64,000 nucleotides of DNA from CAWCDJ01 sp963778675 (GTDB lineage Bacteria; Acidobacteriota; Terriglobia; Bryobacterales; Bryobacteraceae). Below the pieces are notes generated by a model. That model did not search any database. It was given only the letters and a program-made list of their open reading frames with translations, and was not told where the DNA came from. The stretch spans positions 1 through 64,000 of the forward strand of contig CAVZVI010000008.1 in the NCBI GenBank assembly GCA_963778675.1, in the 5' to 3' direction. Positions 17,843-25,580 of the stretch are shown here, one piece after another. The position numbers and the translations under genes are program-made. How positions within the stretch are numbered: position 1 is the stretch's first letter; every line of letters begins with the position of its first letter.

Positions 17843-18024
17843 TCCCGCGGGCGGCATGTCGAAGACGCGATCGTCCGGCTGTGTGTTTGCTAGTACCTGC
17901 GACCTGCGATACCCGCTCACATATCGTGACCTGGAGGAGATCCATGCTGGAGCGGAATCTGTCAGTTGACCACGTCAGATTTTGACGCTGGGTCCAATGC
18001 TATGCGCCTGCTTTGAATCAGCAG
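17843..18024 (+). pseudogene. Remnant of an IS6-family (IS240-type) transposase N-terminus
   Basis: Pieces in different frames rebuild the start of an IS6-family transposase: SRGRHVEDAIVRLC, then YLR, then YPLTYRDLEE, then MLERNLSVDHVRF, a TGA stop, and RWVQCYAPALNQQ. The family signature is close to YLRYPLSYRDLEEMM..RGLSVDH...RWVQRYAPEL. A 7-bp tandem duplication (CCTGCGA twice, 17896-17909), a 1-bp insertion near 17941 and two stop codons (17891, 17983) inactivate it. The DDE catalytic part is absent. It marks an old insertion at the edge of the accessory region. Confidence 0.8.
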
Positions 18025-18434
18025 CTCTGGCGACCCCCGTGACCAGGTGTGTTGCGGGTGAGGGATGGCGTGCCGCCCTGCGATGGCTGGGTCGCCCGCA
18101 GAGCGTCCCAACACAAAGCGCAACTGCGGGTGCGAGCGCGAGTCCTGGCCCCCCCGGACCACTTGGACGAGCGCGGTGTCATGTTGACGGTCCTGGCTCA
18201 CGGTGGCTTGGGCAATTTCAGCGACGGCTGACCTGAGTATAGGCGGTCTGCGCCGGGCGGGCGAGCGAGCCACCGAATTGGCGCGACTGCCGGGCGTCAT
18301 CGCTTGCAGCCGCCCCTTCCCACTTGGGGGCTCTCCGCGGGCTCCTTTCGAGCGCCAATTCGCGAACCTTGGGCGGATGTGCCGGTCACCTCGAAGGTCG
18401 ACCTGTTGCAGAGTGTGGGGGACGGCTATCTCTG
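18025..18434. other. Gap with no recognisable gene
   Basis: Open frames here on both strands have the composition of shadow translations (Arg, Ser and Pro rich) and no family signature. It lies between the IS6 remnant and another decayed gene and is probably degenerate insertion DNA. Confidence 0.4.
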
Positions 18435-19205
18435 GTGACGACCCAATGGCGAGTTCTCCATCGTGAACGCCAAAACGAGGCGAAGCGATTGAACTGCTCG
18501 ATGAATGGGGAAATGCGGAGCAGGCCTGCCTCTTGCGCATGACTGATGGCATGTTCGATTTCTGGCGGGGCGACAACGGGCAGATCGAGTTTGCGAACAT
18601 CGGGGAATCCACCCATGCCGGCATCATGGAAAGCTGCTATCCGGAACTCAACAAGGCCTTGGCCACAGCCGAGTAGAATGAGGCGGAGGAAGGCTACTCG
18701 GAGAAAAGGCACGCGCAGATTCGGGAAGAGGTCGAGTTGGAGCGGGCGCGGCTATCCCGAGATCCCGATATTCTGTTGCCATTGTTCACTTCCCTTGAGC
18801 CTTCCAATACTTGCGTTTTTCTCCGGCGATGGTCGGGAGCGAATCGGAAAGCTTCTGTCGAAAGCCTTATTCGTAGGCCATCTCAAAGTCAATGGCGGAG
18901 GGTCTCGACGTCACACCGGCTTCAACGATCTCGGTCATTTGATGCATCGTTTCGCTATTTGCGAGAGGCACAAGTGGCGCAGAATGACTTTCGTGCACGC
19001 CTCGGCCCAATCGGATTCGAGGTTGTACTGCGCCGCGGAAAGTGAGATAGACAGTATCGTGACCGTGGGGGCCCCACTCGCGACGTTGGCCTTTCCCAAG
19101 ATCGAACTCGAGGGCGGGACCTTCACCTCCCGAGTAAAATTCCGACTGGAAAAGAATAACGCCTTTCGACTGGCCTATCTTCCTCTGCCACGATTAGCCG
19201 GTTAA
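18435..19205 (+). pseudogene. Decayed gene of unknown family
   Basis: A protein-like reading is split across frames. From 18482 it includes EAIELLDEWGNAEQACLL and a DNGQIEFANIG segment, an in-frame TAG at 18674, then NEAEEGYSEKRHAQIREEV in the same frame. A short VLHRERQNEAKRL piece in another frame precedes it, and about 19050-19202 reads as another plausible fragment ending LPLPRLAG. These readings look like real protein broken by a stop and frameshifts. I do not recognise the family. From 19206 to 19418 I see nothing. Confidence 0.45.
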
Positions 19206-19418
19206 TCACCGAAAGCTCACGGCCGCCAACGCAACCAACATCGCGATCTTCTCGCCCGCCACCAAGACGTCCTACTGAGTTTGCGGGCACCACAGTTGGA
19301 ACTGAGCCGGAAGAGCCTAGCTCCCATCGTCACGGCCTCGGAAACGGCCCGCCCAATCGCCCACCCACAGGCGTGTTTTTGATACCTTAAATGGAATTTA
19401 ATGCGAAAATATTCGCTG

Positions 19419-19424
19419 TATAAT
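19419..19424 (+). promoter_or_regulatory. TATAAT -10-like box
   Basis: A consensus -10 hexamer lies in an AT-rich stretch 20 bp before the tRNA fragment. No good -35 element is spaced correctly. It could be a relic promoter of the element that replaced the 5' half of the tRNA. Confidence 0.25.
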
Positions 19425-19444
19425 CAAGGGCTTACGGAACCAGG

Positions 19445-19494
19445 TCTGGCTACGAACCAGAAGGTCGGCAGTTCGAATCTGTCTGGGCGCACCA
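19445..19494 (+). pseudogene. 3' fragment of tRNA-Arg(ACG), possible attachment-site scar
   Basis: The anticodon arm TCTGG-CTACGAA-CCAGA (anticodon ACG), variable loop, T-arm GGCAG-TTCGAAT-CTGTC and the end GGGCGC-ACCA are intact. The D-arm and 5' acceptor strand, expected in the preceding 27 bases, are absent. A fragment running from the anticodon arm to CCA is what integration into a tRNA gene leaves at one end. A truncated recombinase gene lies 56 bp away. Confidence 0.7.
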
Positions 19495-19549
19495 CAAAAT
19501 CAATCGGCTGTACGCCAATTCCGGGGGCAAACCCCAATCCCATCCCTTT

Positions 19550-19966
19550 CTAAGAACATAACACCTGCACTCGCTGACGGTAGTTTTCGAAGTTGCGGAA
19601 GCCACCGTGCATGAACTTCTCGTGCGACCGGGACTCCGGCGACAGCACGACGCCCTCTTTGACCAAGTGGATCTCGAGGTCCAATTCGTCGATGGTGACC
19701 CAGTCGCGCAAGTTGCGGTACAGGCGGTCCGTCTTCTCCACCAGCACCAGCACCCGCCCCCGGTGCTTGCGGGCAAAGGCGACCATGCAGCCGAAGGAGG
19801 CGCGGCCGGCCTGCTTGGCGGTCTCGACGTCAACGAATTCTTGGAGAACCTGCAGCTTGCGGCCAGCAGCATACGATCGCAGCAGATCGAGTTGGGCCGG
19901 GATCGAGTAGCCTTCCCGCTCCTGATCCTTGGAGGAAACCCGGGCATAGAGAACGGCACGATTCAT
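19550..19966 (-). pseudogene. Truncated serine recombinase (resolvase domain only)
   Basis: From ATG 19966 the product is 138 residues. It begins with the resolvase N-terminus: YARVSSKDQEREGYSIPAQ holds the nucleophilic serine, and EKTDRLYRN the helix that carries the catalytic arginine. The reading matches the family up to HEKFMHG, then departs and stops. Large serine recombinases run to about 500 residues with a Recombinase domain and zinc ribbon, so about 70 percent is missing. It is probably non-functional and belongs to the element that used the tRNA-Arg scar. Confidence 0.8.
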
Positions 19967-20039
19967 AGGATCTGGTTTGAGGATAGCGCAGCGTTTGCAG
20001 TGCCGCATCGGCAGCGACGGTCTAAGTCTAGGGCCTTCT

Positions 20040-20107
20040 ATTTCGAGTGACTGGCCCCGATTTTCCGTTTTTCTCGCGCTACGGGCCGGGAGAACGGAAA
20101 TGAGAGG
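20040..20107. repeat. Upstream repeat, copy 1 (paired with 24881-24947)
   Basis: A stretch of about 68 bp, including TGGCCCCGATTTTCC and TTTTTCTCGCGCTA, recurs with few changes before the second protease gene. Both copies end in a GGGAG ribosome site 7-8 bp before an ATG-AGA start. It shows that the promoter region and protease gene were duplicated together. Confidence 0.85.
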
Positions 20108-20903
20108 ATTCCAACTGACAGCGGCGGTATTCGGCGCAGCGTTGGCGTGCACAACCACCCAGGGACATGAAGCAAAGCCGGCTGGCGTGATGGTCTACGT
20201 AACCGGTGATATCCGCAAACCCACACTAAACGTGCTTGTCTATGATTACACCAGGCTGCCGATTTCTGAACTCGAAGATGCTATGGTGCTCGCCCAAGGA
20301 ATATTTCTCAAGGGCGGCGTCGCAACGCAATGGATCAAGTGTGCCGCCGTGCACGAATCCGGACAAGGCTCCGGTTGCCTTGAGGCGCTGGGGATGGCTC
20401 ACGTGATGGTCAACATCGTTTCCAGTGACTGGCGCAGTTCTGCTGGTCGGCGGGACCGCATGGGTACCGCTCTGCAAGATGCCAAAGGGCGCCTTGACGT
20501 CACCGCCTACGTGTTCGAAGACGGCGTGGAGCGTGTCCTCCAGTCGGGTGGTTGTGACCGTTTCCAAGTCCTAGGGCAAGTAATGGCTCACGAAGTTGGG
20601 CACTTGTTGCTGGGCGCCGAGTCGCACTCCGAAACCGGCATTATGCAGTCGCACTGGGCTGGATCGCAGATGGCCCGAGATCCGGGGAGGGTGACGTTTA
20701 CTCCGGACCAGGCTCGGCGGATACGGGTCAATATCAAGACCAGAATGCAGGAAAGAAGCAGCCTGGGCATTCCGAGCCGCGTTCTCGTGACGACGAGACC
20801 CTGGGCCGGCGGAATCCTCCGGACTGATCAAGAAACGCTGTTGCGAGGGTTGCATACTCCGTCGTCCAACACGTCGGGCTACCCATCGGCTGCGAAGAGG
20901 TGA
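20100..20903 (+). CDS. Secreted zincin-like metalloprotease, paralogue 1
   Basis: ATG 20100 gives 267 residues, chosen because the duplicated upstream region places GGGAG 7 bp before it. Residues 1-22 are a signal peptide. The zinc site reads HEVGHLLLGAESH (His164, Glu165, His168, Gly172, His176), followed by TGIM with Met182 as a possible Met-turn. The spacing HExxH-x7-H is 2 residues longer than the classical metzincin HExxHxxGxxH. It is related to the 25-kb paralogue (VYVTG near 32-36, HS.TG.M block). It has about 60 extra C-terminal residues that may result from fusion to drifting sequence. No assigned family name. Confidence 0.72.
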   Translation: MRGFQLTAAVFGAALACTTTQGHEAKPAGVMVYVTGDIRKPTLNVLVYDYTRLPISELEDAMVLAQGIFLKGGVATQWIKCAAVHESGQGSGCLEALGMAHVMVNIVSSDWRSSAGRRDRMGTALQDAKGRLDVTAYVFEDGVERVLQSGGCDRFQVLGQVMAHEVGHLLLGAESHSETGIMQSHWAGSQMARDPGRVTFTPDQARRIRVNIKTRMQERSSLGIPSRVLVTTRPWAGGILRTDQETLLRGLHTPSSNTSGYPSAAKR

Positions 20904-21050
20904 ATCTTCGGCATCCCCGTGCCAACTTCCGGATTCCGTCAAAGAGCGAGTGGCGCGCGCGGACAGTCTTCCAGATCGCATCTGTGTATTCGGCAGTGGT
21001 CTTGCTCATCACCAACACTGGCGGTGAGGTAGCCGCCGACGGTGATCCGT

Positions 21051-21290
21051 TTACTTTAGGTTGGCGTACTCCTGCCTGGATGCCTTCAGGATCGGGATGT
21101 CAGGGTCGGCGTCCGTCCACAGAGTCAGAAAATCCCGGGGAGCCTTGCGCGAGCGACGGTGTCGCCGGTTAGGACGGCGGCGCGGGCTAGTCCCAGCCTG
21201 GCCAGCGGCCGCCGTCGTGCAGCATAACCAATCGCACTCCAACCGTGTCCCCTCCGCCTGGTCCGGAGACATGTATGCCGGGCCGAGCAG
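21051..21290 (-). pseudogene. Chimeric scar of a Ser/Thr kinase and its TPR tail
   Basis: Two frames contain PAYMSPDQAEG, which matches the kinase activation segment PAYMSPEQAEG of the intact kinase at 21389-24268, then directly LARLGLARAAVLTGD and DFLTLWTDADPDIPILKAS, which match the end of the TPR protein at 25581-27008 (FLTLWKDADRDIPILKEA). Everything between kinase subdomain VIII and the last TPRs has been deleted, and frames are shifted. It shows that the first protease once stood beside a kinase-TPR gene, as the second still does. The rest of the 20904-21388 gap holds nothing recognised. Confidence 0.7.
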
Positions 21291-21388
21291 TTGAACTCCC
21301 GGTTTGTGTGATCCGGCTGAAGCCCCAGGGCTCGATCCCGAGAAAGCTCGGTCAGCGCACGTTCACGAGGGGCCGTGCCGGCCACGAC

Positions 21389-24268
21389 TCACCACGGCCG
21401 GAACAGGCGACTCCAGAACGTCCTCGGCGGCTCGATGCCATCGATGATCCAGGGCTCGAAGCGCAGGCTCAACGTGGATGCCGCCAGGCTCTTCCCGTCC
21501 GGCGAGGGGCTCAAGCCCGTGGTGCTCATTGCGAAGTATGAAAAGTGCAAGGTCCCAAGATCGCGGATACGCCGTTCAGCCCCCGAGGCGACATCGAAAG
21601 CGGACAAGACTCGGCCTTTTGGGGTCAGGTAGGCGAGATACAGCGTTGAGCCTTCGCGCGACCATCCGCACGCGGATCCCCAGTCGAGCATACCTTTTCG
21701 CAAGATTTTCCTGCGGGCCCCGTCGGGGGAGATGACACCGAAACCTTCGGGAAGCTGGATCGTGATCCACTTGCCGTCCGGCGACCAGCGCGGGAGCCAG
21801 GTTCCCACCGCGCGCTGAATGACCACCGCATCCTGCGGGTGGCCGACCGGTACTCTTATGAGTTCGTTCTCACTACTCCATGGATCGGTGGCAATCGCCA
21901 GCCAGCCCCCGTCGGGAGACCATGCAGCAGCCCACCCGGAACACATTCGCACTGGCAGGCCACCCGCGACCGGCGAGACCCAAATCGCCTTCTTGGACCC
22001 ATACGCGATGCGCGTTCCGTCCGGCGAGAATACCGGGCTGACAAACTGTTGCAAACCATTGCCCGGTGGAAAATCTTGCTGCGTCACAAGCGGACGCCGC
22101 CGGCCCTCTTTACGGCTGGCCAGCCAGATTTCAGGCCGTCCGCGCTCGTTGGTGACGAACAACATCTGCTCGCCGACCGAAGACCAGGCCGGATATTGCT
22201 CCTTCCGGAACCCCCCTAGCAAGGGCCGGATCGCAGAGCCGTCGAGGGGGATTTCGATGGCATTTTCGTCCGCTCTTACAACACCAACGAGCACCCTTCC
22301 GTCGCGTGAGACCCTCGGTGGGTGATAAGCGACAGGACCGGGAGTCAGCCGTCGCCAGGTTCCTTTCAGTGTGTCGGCAATCCACAAGGGACCGCCGAAT
22401 TCACCCTCCGCAGGGACGGAGACGACAAGGTGGCGATTGTCTGGAAGCCAGTCCCCTGTAAATCCCAAAAAGCCCCGGGGACCGGCCTCGAACAGTCGCC
22501 GGACGGCACCCGCCTGCTCTGCTGCCGGAGGCGGCCACCGGAGTAACCACCACTCCACCGGTTTCTCGTCGGCCGCGGCCAGCGTCACGAGCAGCTTAGA
22601 TCCGTCCGGCGAGAAATGGAGCCAGACGCGGTTGGGACGGCGGCGACCAGGTGAACCCGGGTAGGGGCGCGGTGCGGCACCAGGCGGCGAAGAGATCCAT
22701 AGCGACAGTTCTTCGTCTCCGGGCTTCCGCGGCCGGACTACGACGAGCGCTTTCCCGTCGCGAGACATCGCAGCGCCGCCGATCATGGGAGAGTGGCCGC
22801 CCAGATCGCCCAGTACTCGTTCGGGTTGACCGCCAGCCACAGACACCGACCAAAGCTCGTGGGGTGTCTGTCCGGAGGTCAGGTAGTAAATTCGCGTGCC
22901 CTCGGGCGAGAAGAAAGGATGCATTCCCCTGTCGGTCAGCTTCAACGACTCCGTCGAATCGATTCTTTGGAGGCGCAGCCCATCGGCGGAGTACACGATG
23001 TTCTTGCCGTCCGGAGACCATGCGGGCATGTGCGCTCCTAGACCACCCCCTTCCTCGATGCGCCGCTGGTGCATGACAGTGGCCACTGGCGTGTACTCGT
23101 ACTTACTGACATCAATGTCGTGGCCGGGGAACAGCCACGCGCCGACGAGGATCGCCGCGACTGTAGCTAGCGAGACGGCAGCAATCCAACGCCACCTCCG
23201 GCAGCGGCGGGGCTCAGCCGGCGCGACCTCGAGAAGCTGACCCGAGTGCGAAGTCGCCTTCAGTTCCTCGAGCTCGACCTTTACGTCATCTATGTGCTGG
23301 AAGCGGCGTGCGAGATCCTTGCGCAGGCAGCGCGCGATAATCTTCTGCAATTCGTGCGGGATCTTCTCCGCCAACGGAGCGGGCTCCTCCCGCAACACTG
23401 CCGCCAACACGTCTGCGGTCGACTTGCCCGCAAATGCCGGCCGCCCCGCCAACATCTCGTACAACACCGCACCGAACGAGAAGACATCGGACCGCGCGTC
23501 CAATGCCTTCCCCTCCGCCTGTTCCGGCGACATGTACGCCGGCGTGCCCGCTATCACACCTTCCACGGTGAGGGTGGCGCTTTCCTGTTGGTCCAGATGC
23601 ACTCGCCGGGCCAGGCCGAAATCCAGCAATTTCACCAGCCCCTCCGCGGCCACCATGATGTTGCCGGGCTTCAGGTCACGGTGAATCAGTCCTGCCGCGT
23701 GCGCCTTGGCAAGCCCGGAGGCAATTTGCACAGCGCAGTCCAGCGCCTGCGTAAGCGGGAGCCCCTTGGCAGGAATCACCTCGCCCAAGGTCTTCCCCTC
23801 CACAAACTCCATCGCGATGAAGTTCACGCCTGTCTCGGAGCCGACCTCGTGGACGCTCACGATATTGGGGTGGTTCAGCGCCGACGCGGCACGCGCCTCC
23901 CGCATCAGTCGCTGCTTGTTACCCGGATCGGCGAAATCGGGAGGCAGGATCTTCAGCGCTACCTGCCGGCGGAGCCGGGTATCGTAAGCCCGATAGACGG
24001 CGCCCATGCCGCCTTGCCCCACCTTCACCTCCACACGGTAGTGGGACAGCAGGTCGCCAGCCGCAAGTTCCGGCGTTGTCTGAGCGAGAACAGCCGCGGC
24101 GGGACTTTTCATGCTTCCATCATCTTGGGCCAGCAGCCGTTCCACCTCGGCGCGCAGTAGGTCATCGGCGCCGCAGGCCGTATCGAGCCAGGCGGCCCGT
24201 TCCCCCTCCGATTGCTCCAGCGCACCACAAAAGACTTCCTTGATTTGCTCCCATCGCTCCGCCGTCAT
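21389..24268 (-). CDS. Membrane Ser/Thr protein kinase with extracytoplasmic TolB/PD40-like propeller
   Basis: ATG 24268 overlaps the ECF sigma stop by ATGA, giving 959 residues. An N-terminal helical segment (1-70) precedes a PknB-type kinase (78-340): GQGGMGAVYRAYD, Lys106, HRDLKPGN with Asp198, DFG 216-218, and MSPEQ in the activation segment. All catalytic residues are present, so it should be active. One membrane helix (361-380) is followed by about 570 residues of WSPDGK-like repeats forming a TolB/PD40 propeller outside the membrane. ECF-kinase operons of this kind are typical of acidobacteria, where the kinase probably gates the sigma factor. The sensed signal is unknown. Confidence 0.93.
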   Translation of the reverse strand: MTAERWEQIKEVFCGALEQSEGERAAWLDTACGADDLLRAEVERLLAQDDGSMKSPAAAVLAQTTPELAAGDLLSHYRVEVKVGQGGMGAVYRAYDTRLRRQVALKILPPDFADPGNKQRLMREARAASALNHPNIVSVHEVGSETGVNFIAMEFVEGKTLGEVIPAKGLPLTQALDCAVQIASGLAKAHAAGLIHRDLKPGNIMVAAEGLVKLLDFGLARRVHLDQQESATLTVEGVIAGTPAYMSPEQAEGKALDARSDVFSFGAVLYEMLAGRPAFAGKSTADVLAAVLREEPAPLAEKIPHELQKIIARCLRKDLARRFQHIDDVKVELEELKATSHSGQLLEVAPAEPRRCRRWRWIAAVSLATVAAILVGAWLFPGHDIDVSKYEYTPVATVMHQRRIEEGGGLGAHMPAWSPDGKNIVYSADGLRLQRIDSTESLKLTDRGMHPFFSPEGTRIYYLTSGQTPHELWSVSVAGGQPERVLGDLGGHSPMIGGAAMSRDGKALVVVRPRKPGDEELSLWISSPPGAAPRPYPGSPGRRRPNRVWLHFSPDGSKLLVTLAAADEKPVEWWLLRWPPPAAEQAGAVRRLFEAGPRGFLGFTGDWLPDNRHLVVSVPAEGEFGGPLWIADTLKGTWRRLTPGPVAYHPPRVSRDGRVLVGVVRADENAIEIPLDGSAIRPLLGGFRKEQYPAWSSVGEQMLFVTNERGRPEIWLASRKEGRRRPLVTQQDFPPGNGLQQFVSPVFSPDGTRIAYGSKKAIWVSPVAGGLPVRMCSGWAAAWSPDGGWLAIATDPWSSENELIRVPVGHPQDAVVIQRAVGTWLPRWSPDGKWITIQLPEGFGVISPDGARRKILRKGMLDWGSACGWSREGSTLYLAYLTPKGRVLSAFDVASGAERRIRDLGTLHFSYFAMSTTGLSPSPDGKSLAASTLSLRFEPWIIDGIEPPRTFWSRLFRPW

Positions 24269-24843
24269 GAGAGCCTCCGGTCTGCCAGTTGGGCACGCAG
24301 CCATGCTTTCGCCATCGCCCAGTCGCGCTTCACCGTGCGCGATGAGATCTCCAGGGCCTCGGCCGTTTCTTCGACAGAAAGCTCCGCGAAATAGCGCAGC
24401 TCCACGATTTGCGCCTGTTGCGGATCGAGTTCGGCAAGCCGGTCCAGAACTTCGTCCACTGCGAGGATCTCTTCGGTCCGGTCCATCCCCGCCCCCGGGC
24501 TGAACCGCTCTTCGTCCAGGGTGACCGCAGATCCCGCACGTTTGCTGGCGGCGCGCTGCCGCGCGTAGTCTACCAGGATGCGCCGCATCACTCGAGCGGC
24601 TACTCCAATGAATTGCCCACGGTGCTGCCAGTTGGCGCGGTCCTGGCCCACCAACCGCAAGAATGCCTCGTGTACCAGGGCGGTCGGCTGTAGGGTGTGG
24701 TCTATGCGCTCGCCTCGCAAATAGTGCCCAGCCAGGCGGCGTAACTCCGCGTAGACCAATGGCATCAGCCTGGCGAGAGCATCCCCGCGGCCGAGCTTCA
24801 TCTCGGCCAGGAGTAACGTGACCTCACCGCCCGTGTTCGCCAT
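24265..24843 (-). CDS. ECF sigma factor, TIGR02999-like acidobacterial type
   Basis: ATG 24843 with GGAG 6 bp upstream gives 192 residues; an ATG at 24882 would add 13. Region sigma-2 includes LMPLVYAELRRLAGHYLRGER and TLQPTALVHEAFLRL, both diagnostic of this subgroup, and MRRILVDYARQRAASKR. Region sigma-4 (LAELDPQQAQIVELRYFAELSVEETAEAL, then SSRTVKRDW) recognises the -35 element. It is coupled to the kinase gene by ATGA and divergent from the protease gene, so the protease and operon are candidate targets. No separate anti-sigma gene is visible; the kinase may replace one. Confidence 0.93.
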   Translation of the reverse strand: MANTGGEVTLLLAEMKLGRGDALARLMPLVYAELRRLAGHYLRGERIDHTLQPTALVHEAFLRLVGQDRANWQHRGQFIGVAARVMRRILVDYARQRAASKRAGSAVTLDEERFSPGAGMDRTEEILAVDEVLDRLAELDPQQAQIVELRYFAELSVEETAEALEISSRTVKRDWAMAKAWLRAQLADRRLS

Positions 24844-24880
24844 GGCGGACTCCAGCGTCTGCAAGCATTCTAACGCTTTC

Positions 24881-24947
24881 ATTTTCGGGTGTCTGGCCCC
24901 GATTTTCCGTTTTTCTCGCGCTATGGCCGGGAGAAATGGAGATGAGA
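24881..24947. repeat. Upstream repeat, copy 2 (paired with 20040-20107)
   Basis: This copy lies between the divergent ECF sigma and protease genes and contains the protease ribosome site. It shares TGGCCCCGATTTTCC and TTTTTCTCGCGCTA with copy 1. If the ECF factor controls the protease, its promoter should lie in this conserved block. Confidence 0.85.
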
Positions 24948-25535
24948 GCCTACCAGTTAGTGGCGGTGTTCGGGATGGCCGCGTTCTGCACAACCGCCAA
25001 GAGCCAAGAAGCAAGGCCGCCGATCGATGTGACGGTTTACGTGACGGGCGCCGGCCTACTGTCAAAGTCTGAAAACCAGGCGGTCCGAGGCACCGTGAGC
25101 GGCATGCTCGTGCGCGTTGGCGTCCACATTACCTGGCTGGATGGCAAGCCGAAAACTCACGGGGCTGCCGCCGCCCCGGTGGCGATCTCCGTCAGGTTTG
25201 TCCGGCAACCCATGGGCATCCAAAGTTCGGGAGCACTAGCATACACCTCGCCATTCGCCGAGGGAGTAAAGACGATCACCGTGCTGTATGACCGAATTCG
25301 ACTGGTTGCCGGCGGGCCGAAGCAGGAACCACGCCTCATTGCGCACGTCTTGACGCATGAACTCGGCCATGTATTGCAGGGCACCAACCGGCATTCCCAG
25401 ACCGGTGTGATGAAAGCCTGCTGGGACGGGGACGATTACCGTGCGATGGAAAAGGAACCTCTGGAGTTCACGTCCACCGACGTGAATCTGATCAGGGAGG
25501 GTTTGAACCGGCTGACGGCCCGAGCCGGACATTAG
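24942..25535 (+). CDS. Secreted zincin-like metalloprotease, paralogue 2
   Basis: ATG 24942 gives 197 residues, chosen by analogy with paralogue 1 and the conserved GGGAG; an ATG 6 bp earlier is too close to the ribosome site. Residues 1-22 are a signal peptide. HELGHVLQGTNRH gives His139, Glu140, His143 and His151, and TGVM places Met157. The N-terminal part shares VTVYVTG with paralogue 1. It is divergent from the ECF-kinase operon and converges on the TPR gene 45 bp away. A secreted protease under ECF-kinase control is the natural reading, but its substrate is unknown. Confidence 0.75.
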   Translation: MRAYQLVAVFGMAAFCTTAKSQEARPPIDVTVYVTGAGLLSKSENQAVRGTVSGMLVRVGVHITWLDGKPKTHGAAAAPVAISVRFVRQPMGIQSSGALAYTSPFAEGVKTITVLYDRIRLVAGGPKQEPRLIAHVLTHELGHVLQGTNRHSQTGVMKACWDGDDYRAMEKEPLEFTSTDVNLIREGLNRLTARAGH

Positions 25536-25580
25536 GCTGTCGCGATGGAGGAGCCCCCGCGGGTTTCGGAGTTGTGACGG

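Noticed and set aside
17962..18627. 221-codon reverse frame over the degenerate region
   Set aside because: It runs opposite the IS6 relic and the decayed gene, has a random-like composition and no ribosome site.
19445..19494. Intact tRNA-Arg gene
   Set aside because: No D-arm or 5' acceptor strand that could pair with GGGCGC is present in the 35 bases upstream.
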